From the NCBI GenBank assembly GCA_963825415.1, contig CAWGTD010000001.1:1-64000 (forward strand): a stretch of DNA of 64,000 bases, in the 5' to 3' direction. Of this stretch, positions 24,000 to 33,414 are shown in pieces (position 1 is the stretch's first letter; every line of letters begins with the position of its first letter). The translations under genes and the position numbers were made by a program. The stretch is from BP-464 sp963825415 (GTDB taxonomy: Bacteria > Actinomycetota > Thermoleophilia > Solirubrobacterales > Solirubrobacteraceae). The notes under the pieces are model-generated. The model saw nothing but the letters and a program-made list of their open reading frames with translations, had not been told where the DNA came from and ran no database searches.

Positions 24000-25180
24000 G
24001 CCGCGGCCACCACCGAGCCGTCGAGTTCCGCGATCGTCCGGCGGCCGAGCAGCGACATGACGCGCTCGGTCTCGCTGTCGATGATCTCGGCCACGCGCCG
24101 CACGCCGGCTTCGCCTCCGGCCGCCAGGCCCCACCAGTAGGGACGGCCGATCATGCACCCGCGCGCGCCCAGTGCCAGCGCCTTGACCACGTCGCTGCCG
24201 CGGCGGACGCCGCCGTCGAGCAGCACCTCCACCCGCTCGCCGACGGCCTCCATGACGCCGGGCAGGGCGGTGATGGCGCCGCTCACGCCGTCGAGCTGGC
24301 GACCCCCGTGGTTGGAGACGACCACCGCGTCGGCGCCGAGGTCGGCCGCCCGCCGGGCGTCGTGCGGCGTCAGCAGCCCCTTGACGACGAGCTTTCTGTC
24401 CCACGTCTCGCGCAGCCAGGCGAGGTCCTCCCACGACGCCGCGGGGTCGTGCAACTCACGATTGACGTAGGCGATCAAGGAGAGCCCGGCGTCGCCCTCG
24501 GCCCCCGCCACTCCGCGCAGGCTGGCGAAGGTCGGCGGACCGGACCGCGCGAGCTCGAACGCCCACCGCGGCCGGCGTGCGACGTCGAGCGCCGACCGCC
24601 ACGTGACGCGGATGGGGATCTTCATCTCGTTGCGCAGATCGCGCTCGCGCAACCCCAGGACCGGCGTGTCGACGGTCAGACACAGGGCCTCGTAGTCGGC
24701 GGCATGCGCGCGTTCGACGAGGTCGCGCATGACGTCGCGGCGCCTGAAGAGATAGAGCTGGAACCAGAGCGGGGCCTGCGGCCCGGCCGCCCGGCGGACC
24801 TCCTCCAGGGTGTAGCTGCCGAACACGCCCACGACGTTGATGGAGCCGCGGGCCGCGGCCGCCCGCGCCACCGCGAGCTCGCCGTCGCGGTGGGCCAGGC
24901 GGGACAGGCCTGTCGGAGCGAACATCAGCGGCGAGCGCACCTCCGTGCCGAGGATCCGGGTCGACAGATCCGGCCGGCCCACGCCGGCAAGGAAGTGCGG
25001 TTGCAGCGCCCATGCCTCGAAGCCCGCCCGGTTGCGGGCGACGGTCACCTCGTCCTCCGCGCCGCCGTCGATGAAGTCCGCGACCATCCCGGGCAGCCTC
25101 CCCCGCGCCCGGCGATGGACGTCCTCGACCGTGTAGAGGCGTTCGAGCCGCGCTTGCGCCCCGCCCCTCGGCCGGATCAC
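23996..25180 (-). CDS. FMN-dependent alpha-hydroxy-acid oxidase/dehydrogenase
   Basis: A 394-aa (S)-2-hydroxyacid oxidase-like TIM barrel: YTVEDVHRRARGRLPG, APTGLSRLAHRDGE, WFQLYLFRRRDV, LTVDTPVLGLRERD, the catalytic His/Arg motif VVSNHGGRQLDG, and LLDGGVRRGSDVVKAL for the FMN phosphate. It oxidises an L-2-hydroxy acid (lactate or mandelate type) to the 2-oxo acid. The GTG at 25180 overlaps the Rieske gene stop (GTGA). Last gene of the hyuA2 operon, possibly oxidising the hydroxy acid released by the preceding enzymes. Confidence 0.9.
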   Translation of the reverse strand: MIRPRGGAQARLERLYTVEDVHRRARGRLPGMVADFIDGGAEDEVTVARNRAGFEAWALQPHFLAGVGRPDLSTRILGTEVRSPLMFAPTGLSRLAHRDGELAVARAAAARGSINVVGVFGSYTLEEVRRAAGPQAPLWFQLYLFRRRDVMRDLVERAHAADYEALCLTVDTPVLGLRERDLRNEMKIPIRVTWRSALDVARRPRWAFELARSGPPTFASLRGVAGAEGDAGLSLIAYVNRELHDPAASWEDLAWLRETWDRKLVVKGLLTPHDARRAADLGADAVVVSNHGGRQLDGVSGAITALPGVMEAVGERVEVLLDGGVRRGSDVVKALALGARGCMIGRPYWWGLAAGGEAGVRRVAEIIDSETERVMSLLGRRTIAELDGSVVAAA

Positions 25181-25710
25181 TGCGACGAACTCTCGGCGCG
25201 GGGCCGCCTTCTCGCGCCGCCGCCGGGAAGCGTCACGACGATGTAGTCGTCCTCGACCGTGACCGGGTAGGCCTCCGCCGTGAACGGCCCAGCACGCAGC
25301 CGAGGACCCGCGAGGCCCTCGGCCACCACGCCGGACCTGGGCTCGGCCTGGACGGCGCCGGCCTCGAGCTCCTCGTTGACCTGATCGCCGTGCTCGACGT
25401 CGATCGGGTACGCGCGAGCACTGGAGTCGAAGTACGAGCGGCCGGTCTCGAGGTCGTATTCCCACCCGTGCCAGGGGCACCGCAGCATCGGACGGGTCTT
25501 GGACCACACGACGTGGCCCGGCACGTCGGCGTCGAGACGCCCGAGGACGGAGCCGCGGCAGAGCTCCGCGCCGCGGTGCGGACAGCGGTTGAGCACGGCG
25601 TAGAACCGTCCGTTCACGTGGAAGATCCCGACCGACCGGCCCTGCAGGTCGACGATGATCCGCCCTCCCTCCGGGATCTCCGACGCGCGGGCGACGACAT
25701 GCTTGGCCAT
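25177..25710 (-). CDS. Rieske [2Fe-2S] protein (ferredoxin-like)
   Basis: A 177-aa Rieske-domain protein: cluster motifs CPHRGAE (C-x-H) and CPWHGWEYD (C-x2-H) spaced as in Rieske ferredoxins and the N-termini of ring-hydroxylating oxygenases. It continues about 80 aa past the cluster but has no catalytic iron domain. It could pass electrons to an oxygenase or be a truncated oxygenase subunit. The ATG at 25710 overlaps the amidohydrolase stop (TGATG). A matching PDR-type reductase is encoded divergently at 34040-35032. Confidence 0.85.
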   Translation of the reverse strand: MAKHVVARASEIPEGGRIIVDLQGRSVGIFHVNGRFYAVLNRCPHRGAELCRGSVLGRLDADVPGHVVWSKTRPMLRCPWHGWEYDLETGRSYFDSSARAYPIDVEHGDQVNEELEAGAVQAEPRSGVVAEGLAGPRLRAGPFTAEAYPVTVEDDYIVVTLPGGGARRRPRAESSSQ

Positions 25711-26810
25711 CAGAGCCGATAGTGGGAGCGGGCGTTCTCCCGCATGACCTTCGCGTGCGCGTCCGGTGCCAGCACGTCGAGCAGGCGCGACACGCTGTCG
25801 GCGTGTCCGTGTGGATAGTCCGATGCGTACATGAGGATCTCGTCCGACCCGAGCCACTCGACGGCGTATCGCAGTGCCCGCCCGTCACCTGCGTCGAGCG
25901 GCTGCGTCGAGAACTTCAGATGCTCGCGGATCGTGTCCGAGGGCAGGCGCTTGACCCAGGGGATCTCCCGCCGCAGGCCCTTCCACTCCTTGTTCATGCG
26001 CCACATCGTCGGCCCGAGCCACGTGAAGCCGCCCTCCAGCATCGCGACGCGGGCGGCCGGGAACTTCTCGAAGACCCCCTCGGCGATCAGGCTCGTCAGC
26101 TGCGACTGGAAGACCTGCATGTGCGCGACGTAGTCCTCGAGAAACCAGGACGAGAACCCCGCGGCGCTCGGCGGGCCGTCGGAGACCCCGCCGTAGTGGA
26201 TCCCCGCAACGAGCTCGTTGCGCTCGATCGCCTCCCACATCGGATGCCACGTCCGCTGGCCGTAGAGGCGTGACGAGCGGACGGGCAGCAGGACCTGCAC
26301 GACACCGGGATGCGAGCCGAGCCGCTCGATCTCGGCGGCCGTCTCGACGGGAACGACGCCCGGGACGACGAGCGACATGCGCAGGCGCTCATCGCGATCG
26401 AGCCACTCGGCCAGCAGCCAGTCGTTGACCGCCCGAGCGAGCGCCAGCGAGAAGTCCGGATGGCGGATCTGCTCGACCCCCCAGTAGCAGTTGACCACGG
26501 CGCACTCGACGCCGAACGGGTCGAGGAGATCTCTCTGCAGGGTCTCGAGGTCAGACGCGGGAGCGCGACCGTCGGTCGGGGCCCAGCGGGCCGCGACGGT
26601 CGTGGTCGCCCGCGGCGGATAGAGGGTCGCGGTCTGGGGCGGGGACTCGAAACCGGTCTCGTCGACGTATTCGATCCACGGAGCGTCGAGGTAGGGCTTC
26701 AGGACCTCGATCGATGGCACGTTGACGTGCACGTCGGCATCGACGACGGGGCCCTTCCACCCGCCCGTCAGGTCGGCGGGGTCGCCGGTAGGCGCCTCAG
26801 TGCCCACCAT
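25710..26810 (-). CDS. Amidohydrolase family protein (amidohydrolase_2/ACMSD-like)
   Basis: A 366-aa TIM-barrel protein: VVDADVHVNVPS at the first strand (DxHxH degraded to DVHVN), GIHYGGVS, and the metal-Asp motif YASDYPHGHAD near the C-terminus. Family members decarboxylate or hydrolyse ring-cleavage products using one metal. The altered first motif means the metal site may differ. It overlaps its paralogue upstream by 14 nt, and the two may form a heteromer or act in sequence. Confidence 0.8.
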   Translation of the reverse strand: MVGTEAPTGDPADLTGGWKGPVVDADVHVNVPSIEVLKPYLDAPWIEYVDETGFESPPQTATLYPPRATTTVAARWAPTDGRAPASDLETLQRDLLDPFGVECAVVNCYWGVEQIRHPDFSLALARAVNDWLLAEWLDRDERLRMSLVVPGVVPVETAAEIERLGSHPGVVQVLLPVRSSRLYGQRTWHPMWEAIERNELVAGIHYGGVSDGPPSAAGFSSWFLEDYVAHMQVFQSQLTSLIAEGVFEKFPAARVAMLEGGFTWLGPTMWRMNKEWKGLRREIPWVKRLPSDTIREHLKFSTQPLDAGDGRALRYAVEWLGSDEILMYASDYPHGHADSVSRLLDVLAPDAHAKVMRENARSHYRL

Positions 26811-27939
26811 CGGAGCGGTCCTCGAAGTGGGAGAGCTTCGGGTAGAACCTCGTCGCGTTGTGGCCCATCACGGCCTCGCGGATCTCTTCCGGGACGAGCC
26901 GCGCGACCTCCGTGGGCGGGTCGAAGTCCCAGTGGGGGTAGTCGCTGGAGAACAGGATCCGGTCGGTGTCGCCCAGGGCGTCGAGCGCCTCGACCAGCTG
27001 GTGGTCGTGCTCGGGTTCCTCCATCGGCTGCGTCGAGTACCAGAAGTGCTCGCGGATGTACTCGGACGGCTTGCGCTGCAGGTGGGCGACCTCGTCGCGC
27101 AAGAGGCTCCAGGCACTGTCGAAGCGATCGGCGTAGGCCGGCACCCAGCTCCAGCCGCCCTCCATGATGAGGATCCTGAGGTCCGGCCAACGGTCGAAGA
27201 CCCCCTCGCAGACCAGGCTGGCCATCTGCGTGGCGAGCGCATGGGCGAGTCCGGTGTGATCCTCGTAGTAGAAGGACGGGAACCCCGCCCCGGTGAGCGG
27301 GATGTTGCCCCCGTTGCCGGGGTGGAAGCCGAGCGGCAGGCCGCGATCGACCGCCGCCTCGATCACGTCCCAGTACTTGCGATTGCCGATCGGCGCGTGG
27401 GTGCGGAACGGCAGCACCACCCCGACGAAGCGCGGATGCTCGCCCCAGCGCTCGAGCTCGGCCACCGCGGACGGGGCGTCCTCCAGCGGCAGGACGATCG
27501 ACGAGTAGAACCGGTCGTCGGTCTGGATCCACTGCTCGGCTGCCCAGGTGTTGGCCGCGCCGATCAGCGCGTTGGTGAACTCCTGGGGCGCCGCGCCGCC
27601 GTTGAACGACTGCAGCGCGGCCATGATGTTGTTGAGAACGACGGCGTCGTAGTCGTAGAGATCGAGGAGCTGCTCGCGGAAGAAGTCGACGTCCGCCCCC
27701 GGCGGCTTGCCTGACGGAGACCAGGAATCGGTGCGCGCCCCCATCCAGCGGGCGCGCACGATGCCCAGCTCGGGCGAAGGCGTGCGCATGCCGTAGGCGT
27801 CCAGGTACTCGCTCCAGCGCGCCGGCATGTGCGCCTGGAGATCGGCGAGCGTGGGCAGGGGGTGCGCGTCGACGTCGACCAGAAGCTCCCGGGCCTGGGG
27901 CTCGGCGGCCCCGGTGGTCATCTCGGCCGTTCCGCTCAT
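26797..27939 (-). CDS. Amidohydrolase family protein, paralogue of the next gene
   Basis: A 380-aa amidohydrolase_2 protein: LLVDVDAHPLPTL (first-strand D-x-H), GFHPGNGGNIPLTG, and SSDYPHWDFDPPTE with the metal Asp. Overall layout and the EHFWYSTQP / EHLKFSTQP segment match the 366-aa neighbour, so they arose by duplication. It starts 7 bp after hyuB2. The family role is hydrolysis or decarboxylation of cyclic or aromatic-derived acids; the substrate is unknown. Confidence 0.8.
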   Translation of the reverse strand: MSGTAEMTTGAAEPQARELLVDVDAHPLPTLADLQAHMPARWSEYLDAYGMRTPSPELGIVRARWMGARTDSWSPSGKPPGADVDFFREQLLDLYDYDAVVLNNIMAALQSFNGGAAPQEFTNALIGAANTWAAEQWIQTDDRFYSSIVLPLEDAPSAVAELERWGEHPRFVGVVLPFRTHAPIGNRKYWDVIEAAVDRGLPLGFHPGNGGNIPLTGAGFPSFYYEDHTGLAHALATQMASLVCEGVFDRWPDLRILIMEGGWSWVPAYADRFDSAWSLLRDEVAHLQRKPSEYIREHFWYSTQPMEEPEHDHQLVEALDALGDTDRILFSSDYPHWDFDPPTEVARLVPEEIREAVMGHNATRFYPKLSHFEDRSDGGH

Positions 27940-27946
27940 GACCGTG

Positions 27947-30145
27947 TCATGCCGCGCCGACCTCGACACGCGCGGAGGTCGCCGCGCCGATCGGCTCGTC
28001 GACGCTCCAGCCCTCGACCAGCGTCTCGACATGCAGGCAGCCGCCGCAGGCGCCGCAGAAGTGCTCCGTCAGGGTCACGCGCGGCGCCTCGCTGCGGTCG
28101 CGCACGCGCATCTCGAGGGTCTCGAAGACATCCGCCACCGCCGCCACCCGGGCCACGACCGCGTCGGACTCGCGGAAGTCCGGCGACGCGCCGAGGTCGT
28201 TGGTGCAGTAGGCGCAGGACCAGGCGCCCTCGGAGTCCCGCAGGACCGAGACGCCGGCGATCTCCGGTTCGGCCATCTCGCGCTCGGGGTCGGAGCCCAG
28301 GCGCTCGCGCCGGATCGCCCGCCTGCGTTCGGCCGTGGCCGACTCGTCGACGTTGCCCTCCTGGTCGACCACGGCGCCGTAGGCCTCGAAGGCGTGGCGT
28401 TCGGTCACGTACCCGGAGTGGACGTCGCGCGCGATGCTGTCCAGGCTGCGCAGCAGTGGATCCCCCAGACCGCCGCCGCCGCCACTGCGCGAGAGGAACA
28501 CCTCCCCACGCCCCAGCACGAGGTGGGTGACCTTGTTGCGGGTGGGCGCGTCGACCGCCTCGATCCGGTCGCTGGTGGGCATCAGGCCGTCGGCGAGCAG
28601 CTGCTCGACGTTCGTGTCGCGCAGGATCACGTAGTCGCCGGCCGACGGCGGCATCCCGCCTCCGAAGCCGTGCGGCGGCACCTCGGCGAGGTTGTTCCAC
28701 ACCGGGCCGGCGATCGCGTCGGTGTGGCGGACCGCGTAGGCCTGCTCCATACCGTTGCCGCCGCGGGTCGCCCCCGGACCCCCGCAGTTGGCGGTGATCC
28801 GGCGCCAGAGGAAGAACACCGGGTCCTGTGTCTCGTGCGTTTCGACGTCGGCCATGCCGCAGCCGGCCATCATCGTGAATCCGTAGGTGTCGAGGCCGTC
28901 GGCGGTCGGCTGGGCCGGCCCTCCCGTCGCCGCCGCCCCGTCGACGTAGAACATGACCGACGAGCCGCCGTGCTGGTTGGAGCCGAACAGCGCGAACGCC
29001 GGGAAGCCGTCGACCGTGCGCCCGGACACGCGTCCGCGCAGGCCGGGCTGGTCGCTGAGGGCCAGCGCCTGGTTGAGGGCGTGACGGACGAGGTTGATCG
29101 CGTGCGAGCCGACCTCGGCATGCGACGCGCTCACCGGCGCGGGCGGGATGGAGTTCATGATCGTCCCCGGCTCGCCCAGGTCGATGTGGATCGGCCGGAA
29201 CAGGCCGCCGTTCACCGGCAGGTCGCCGTAGGCCAGCATCACCGTGATGGCCGTCATCGTGCACCCGAGCATCGAGCCCGCGGTGGAGTTGATGAAGCCG
29301 TCGATCTGCGGCACGCCGGAATACGTGAACCGCAGGTCCTCGCCGTCGACCTCCATGTCGAGGCGCATCTCCAGGAGCTGGTCGGGACCGTCGTGGCCGT
29401 CGAACTCGTTCCAGTTGACCGCGCTGTAGACGCCGTCGGGGAGGGCCGCGATGCGCGAGCGCAGGACCTGCTCGGAGAGGTCCTTGTTGAGCTCGCAGTA
29501 CTCCTGGTGACGCTCGAGCCCGTACTCGTCGATCAGCTGGGTCAGCTTCCGGGAGGCGGTGTTGTTGGCGGCGATCATCGACCGCAGGTCGTTGAGCACC
29601 GGGCCCGGCACGCGGACGTTGGCGGCGATGAACTGCTCCCACTCAGGCGCGATGGTGCCGTCGCGGATGACCTGGATCGGCGGGAACCGCAGGCCCTCCT
29701 GCCAGACGTCGTGCGCCCCCGGAGCGAAGCCGGAGATGCCGACACCCCCCACGTCGAGCACGTGCATGTTCACGAAGCTCCACCCGAGGTGCTCGTCGCC
29801 GTAGAACGTGGGCATGATGACGCTGACGTCGCCCTGATGGAGGGCGCCCGCGGTGTGCGGGTCGTTGACGATCCAGCCGTCGCCGGGCTTGACGTCGATG
29901 TCCGCGGCCAGCTCGCTGACCTTCTGCGTGCCGACGAGCGAGGAGCCCAGGTGCGCGAGCACGTACGCGGCGAAGCTGAGGTGTTCGGGCGTGCGGTCCA
30001 GCAGGCACGTCGAGAAGTCCTTGGCCTCGACGACGATCGGCGACCCTGACGTCCGCATCAGGGTGATCGCCATCTCGCGGGCCACGTTCTCCAGCGCCTT
30101 GCGATGGATCTCCGCGGCGATGACGTCGTACTCGGGCTTGCTCAC
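27947..30145 (-). CDS. hyuB: Hydantoinase/oxoprolinase B family protein with C-terminal Cys-rich domain (second copy)
   Basis: A 732-aa HyuB: YDVIAAEIHRKALENVARE start, WIVNDPHTAGALHQGDV, NCGGPGATRGGNGMEQAYAV, GGGGGLGDPLL. The tail has CAYC (644-647) and CGACGGC (697-703), a separate metal-ribbon-like unit similar in place to that in the 5274-7601 copy but diverged in sequence. It follows hyuA2 by 9 bp and should form the second ATP-dependent carboxylase- or hydrolase-like complex of the window. Confidence 0.9.
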   Translation of the reverse strand: MSKPEYDVIAAEIHRKALENVAREMAITLMRTSGSPIVVEAKDFSTCLLDRTPEHLSFAAYVLAHLGSSLVGTQKVSELAADIDVKPGDGWIVNDPHTAGALHQGDVSVIMPTFYGDEHLGWSFVNMHVLDVGGVGISGFAPGAHDVWQEGLRFPPIQVIRDGTIAPEWEQFIAANVRVPGPVLNDLRSMIAANNTASRKLTQLIDEYGLERHQEYCELNKDLSEQVLRSRIAALPDGVYSAVNWNEFDGHDGPDQLLEMRLDMEVDGEDLRFTYSGVPQIDGFINSTAGSMLGCTMTAITVMLAYGDLPVNGGLFRPIHIDLGEPGTIMNSIPPAPVSASHAEVGSHAINLVRHALNQALALSDQPGLRGRVSGRTVDGFPAFALFGSNQHGGSSVMFYVDGAAATGGPAQPTADGLDTYGFTMMAGCGMADVETHETQDPVFFLWRRITANCGGPGATRGGNGMEQAYAVRHTDAIAGPVWNNLAEVPPHGFGGGMPPSAGDYVILRDTNVEQLLADGLMPTSDRIEAVDAPTRNKVTHLVLGRGEVFLSRSGGGGGLGDPLLRSLDSIARDVHSGYVTERHAFEAYGAVVDQEGNVDESATAERRRAIRRERLGSDPEREMAEPEIAGVSVLRDSEGAWSCAYCTNDLGASPDFRESDAVVARVAAVADVFETLEMRVRDRSEAPRVTLTEHFCGACGGCLHVETLVEGWSVDEPIGAATSARVEVGAA

Positions 30146-30154
30146 TGGTCCTCC

Positions 30155-32248
30155 CTAGCGGGTCAGGATGAAGTTCATGAACTCGTCGCGCGCGGCGGTG
30201 ATTCCGGGCGGGACGAAGATCGTGGTGTCGTGGGCGTCGATGATCGCGGGGCCTTCCACGCTGACACCCGGCACGACCTGCTGCTCGTCATAGACCTTCA
30301 CGTCCTCGCGCGCGCGCACGCTCGGGAGGTAGACGCTGCGAGTCGAAGCCTCCGGCTGCTCGGCCGTCACGGTGCTGGTCTTCGCGGACTCGAAGCGAGG
30401 ACGCTGCTGGCGCCCGATGGCGGTCACGCTGTAGGTGACCATCGTCGCGGGCACGCCTTCCCAGGCGGTTCCCTCGCCGTAGGTCCGCTCGTAGAGCGCG
30501 CGGAACATGCCCCCGAGGTTCTCTGCGTCCTCACGCTCCAGCGATCGCTCGGGCAGCACGAGCGACAGTTCGTAGGCCTGGCCCTGGAAGCGGAAGTCAC
30601 CCGACCGCAGGACCTCGATCGCCTCCTCGTCGAAGCCCTCGGCCGCCATCTCCGCGCGCGCGGCGACGACCATCGCCTCGGTGATCTCGTTCACGCGGTC
30701 GACATCGTCGGCGCGGCTGAGGTCCCAGCCCACCGACTGGTCGTTGCGCAGCATGAAGTTCGCCGAGAGCAGGCCGAGGCCGCAGAACACCGAGCTGTTC
30801 TGAGGGATGACGATCGTTCCGATCCCCAGGCGCTCGGCGATCTGCGACGCGAACATCGGCAGCGTCCCGCCGTAGGCGAGGAACAGGAACTCACGCGGGT
30901 CGTGGCCCTTCTCGACGCTGACCTCGCGAACGGCGTTGGCCATGTTCGCGACGACGAGGTCGTGCACCGCCGCCGCCGCCTCGTCCGTGCTCCAGCCGAA
31001 CTGCTCGCCGAGAGTCCGATCCAGCGCCTCCGCCGCCAGCTCCGGCCGCAGTGGAACGCGGCCGTTGAGGTAGCGGTCCGGGTCGATGAAGCCCATCGTC
31101 ACCATCGCGTCGGTGACCGTCGCCTCGGTCCCGCCCTTGCCGAGCGCGGCGGGCCCCGGGGCCGAGCCCGCGCTGCGCGGACCGACCTGCGGCACCCCGC
31201 GCTCGGACACCCAGGCGATCGAGCCGCCGCCCGCGCCGACGGAGACGACGTCGACGATGTTGACTCCGGTCTTGAACGGCCCGAGCTCGAGGTTCTTCTC
31301 GACCACGATCTCGTTGTCGGTGATGATGCCGGTGTCGAAGCTGGTGCCGCCCATGTCGCCCAGCAGGACGTTGGTATGGCCCATGCGCCGGGCCAGCTCG
31401 TTCGCCCCGATGGCGCCGGCCGCCGGCCCCGAGCCCAGCAGTGCGAGCGGGTAGCGCTTGGCCTTCTCGAGGCTGATGCCGCCGCCGAGGCCCTGGAAGA
31501 AGGCAAGTCCGCCCTGCAGGCCGGCGTCGCGCAGCTTGGTGTCGAGCGAGGTCAGGTAGTTCTCCGCTCGGTCCTGCACGAACGAGTTCAGCACCGCGGT
31601 GGTCCAGCGGCGGGTTTCGCCTGACACCGGGAAGACGCTGTGCGAGGTCGTCACGAAGAGGTCCGGGAAAGCCTCCTTGACGATCCGCTCTGCCTCCAGC
31701 TCGTTGCTGCCGTTGACATAGCTGGAGAGGAAGCAGATCGCGAGCGCGTCGATCTTCTCCTCCTCCACGAGCCGGCGGGTCGCGTCGCGGACCTGGTCGG
31801 CGGCCACGGGGACGAGCACGGTGCCCTCGTAGTCGGTGCGCTCCTCGATCTCGGCGATCGAGGTACGCGCCACGAGCTCGGGGATGTTCACCTGGACCTG
31901 GTCGTCGAACTCCGTCCGCCGGGCCCCGCCGGCCAGGCGGAACGCGTCGGAGAAGCCGTGGGTGACGAGGACCCCGACGTGCGAGCCGCGAAGCTCGGTG
32001 ATCGTGTTCGTCACGACCGTCGTGGCGTTGATGAACAGCTTGGTCCGGGCGAGCAGGTCGGCGAGCGACACCCCGAGCTCGCCCGCCGCCACCTCCACGG
32101 CCGCGAGCACGCCGCGGCTGAAGTCGTCGTAGGTGGTGAGGGCCTTGCCGCGCTCCACCCGGTCGCCCAGGACCACGGCCACATCGGTGTGGGTTCCCCC
32201 GACGTCCACACCGATGAAGGCGCCGGCGCTCGATCCGTTCTCCGACAT
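30155..32248 (-). CDS. hyuA: Hydantoinase/oxoprolinase A family protein (second copy)
   Basis: A 697-aa HyuA: AFIGVDVGGTHTDVAVV phosphate loop, NATTVVTNTITELRG, GDMGGTSFDTGII, and GAGGGSIAWVSERG. The ATG at 32248 has a GAGAGGACC ribosome site. It is the first gene of a six-gene operon with hyuB2, two amidohydrolases, a Rieske protein and a hydroxyacid oxidase. Compared with the 710-aa copy at 3106-5238 it is clearly diverged, so the two complexes probably have different substrates. Confidence 0.9.
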   Translation of the reverse strand: MSENGSSAGAFIGVDVGGTHTDVAVVLGDRVERGKALTTYDDFSRGVLAAVEVAAGELGVSLADLLARTKLFINATTVVTNTITELRGSHVGVLVTHGFSDAFRLAGGARRTEFDDQVQVNIPELVARTSIAEIEERTDYEGTVLVPVAADQVRDATRRLVEEEKIDALAICFLSSYVNGSNELEAERIVKEAFPDLFVTTSHSVFPVSGETRRWTTAVLNSFVQDRAENYLTSLDTKLRDAGLQGGLAFFQGLGGGISLEKAKRYPLALLGSGPAAGAIGANELARRMGHTNVLLGDMGGTSFDTGIITDNEIVVEKNLELGPFKTGVNIVDVVSVGAGGGSIAWVSERGVPQVGPRSAGSAPGPAALGKGGTEATVTDAMVTMGFIDPDRYLNGRVPLRPELAAEALDRTLGEQFGWSTDEAAAAVHDLVVANMANAVREVSVEKGHDPREFLFLAYGGTLPMFASQIAERLGIGTIVIPQNSSVFCGLGLLSANFMLRNDQSVGWDLSRADDVDRVNEITEAMVVAARAEMAAEGFDEEAIEVLRSGDFRFQGQAYELSLVLPERSLEREDAENLGGMFRALYERTYGEGTAWEGVPATMVTYSVTAIGRQQRPRFESAKTSTVTAEQPEASTRSVYLPSVRAREDVKVYDEQQVVPGVSVEGPAIIDAHDTTIFVPPGITAARDEFMNFILTR

Positions 32249-32283
32249 CCAGGTCCTCTCGTTCTCGAACAGCGGGGTTGCCG

Positions 32284-32351
32284 CGCCCGCCAGCTTGGCA
32301 CGGGCGGGCCCGCTCCCGAGCATTTTCCGGACACAACGACCCCTTCGGGGG
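32284..32351. other. Two hairpins in the divergent spacer between hyuA2 and an LLM gene
   Basis: The 200-bp spacer holds CGCCCG-CCA-gct-TGG-ca-CGGGCG (32284-32306) and CCCC-TTCG-GGGG (32340-32351, a UUCG loop on the plus strand). The first would lie in the 5' leader of hyuA2. No U-tract, riboswitch pattern or TetR palindrome is visible, and no certain minus-strand promoter. Confidence 0.4.
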
Positions 32352-32435
32352 GGCTGCCGGGCCGCGGCGGCCTTCGCCCCCACCCGACCGGGTTGAAGCG
32401 GCGCCGCCGATCGCCCGATTCGAGGTGGGCTCCCC

Positions 32436-32441
32436 TACCGT
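32436..32441 (+). promoter_or_regulatory. -10 box of a probably leaderless promoter for the LLM gene at 32449
   Basis: TACCGT (TANNNT) lies 7 nt before the ATG and no ribosome site is seen. The -35 is not clear. Weak evidence on its own. Confidence 0.3.
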
Positions 32442-32448
32442 CGCCGCC

Positions 32449-33414
32449 ATGGCGATCGGGCTCCAGGTCCCGCCCTCCAGCGGAGGGCCGCGGGAGGCGG
32501 TCGAGTGGATCGCGGCCGCGGAGGCGGCGGGCGTGGAGCAGGTCTGGCTGACCCAGGCGCCGGTCGGCCCCGACGCCCTCGGCGTCCTCGCGGCCGCGGC
32601 GACCAGGACGACCGACGTCCTTCTCGGCACCTCGGTGGTCCCCATCTTCTCGAGGCATCCGCTCGTGACGGCCTCGCAGGCGTTCACCGTCGCGGACCTC
32701 TCGGGCGGGCGGCTGAGGCTCGGCCTGGGCACGAGCCACAGCCATCTCGTCCAGGACACCCATGGCGTGCCGTTCGACCGGCCGCAGGCCCGCATGCGGG
32801 AGTACCTGCACATCGTTCGGCAGATGCTCACCTTGGGCGAGGTCGCGCACGACGGCCGGTACTGGTCGGCTCATGCCAGTGGGCCTGCCACGGACGTGCC
32901 GATCCTCGTCGGCGCGCTCGGCGAGCGCGGATTTCGGTTGGCCGGAGAGATCGCCGACGGCGCGATCCCCTGGCTGTGCCCGGCCGGCTATCTGCACGAT
33001 GTCGCGCGCCCGGCTCTGGAGGCCGGCGCGCGGGCCGCCGGAAGACGGGTGCCCCCGCTTCTCGCCCATGTGCTCGTGGCGCCCTCGGCCGATCGCGAGT
33101 CGGCGCGGGCTGCGGCCATGCAGCGCATCGCGGCCAACGCGCGGATGCCGTTCTACGCCCGGATGCTGGAACGGGCGGGCGTGCCGGTGAACGCTCCTGA
33201 CGGCCCCGGCCGTGCGGCGGACGCGCTGCTGATCTGCGGGGACCCGGACGAGCTCGGGCAGCGGCTGCAGGCCCTGCTGGCCTCGGGGTTCGACGAGCTG
33301 CTGGTCTCGCCGATCTTCGTCGGCGACGAGACGCGCGAGTGGCAGCTGCTCTCGGCGGTGATCGGAGGCCTAGCCCACCGACCGGTGCGCGATGCGCTGG
33401 AGAGGACCGCCTGA
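32449..33414 (+). CDS. LLM class flavin/F420-dependent oxidoreductase
   Basis: A 321-aa luciferase-like protein: MAIGLQVPPSSGGPREAVEW, LLGTSVVPIFSRHPLV, LSGGRLRLGLGTSHSHLVQ, and VPILVGALGERGFRLAGEIADG, which mark the cofactor-binding strand ends and resemble the F420-dependent N5,N10-methylene-H4MPT reductase-like subgroup. The stop overlaps the next ATG (TGATG), giving the second LLM-SnoaL couple. Divergent from the hyuA2 operon and followed by a PDR-type reductase. Confidence 0.87.
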   Translation: MAIGLQVPPSSGGPREAVEWIAAAEAAGVEQVWLTQAPVGPDALGVLAAAATRTTDVLLGTSVVPIFSRHPLVTASQAFTVADLSGGRLRLGLGTSHSHLVQDTHGVPFDRPQARMREYLHIVRQMLTLGEVAHDGRYWSAHASGPATDVPILVGALGERGFRLAGEIADGAIPWLCPAGYLHDVARPALEAGARAAGRRVPPLLAHVLVAPSADRESARAAAMQRIAANARMPFYARMLERAGVPVNAPDGPGRAADALLICGDPDELGQRLQALLASGFDELLVSPIFVGDETREWQLLSAVIGGLAHRPVRDALERTA

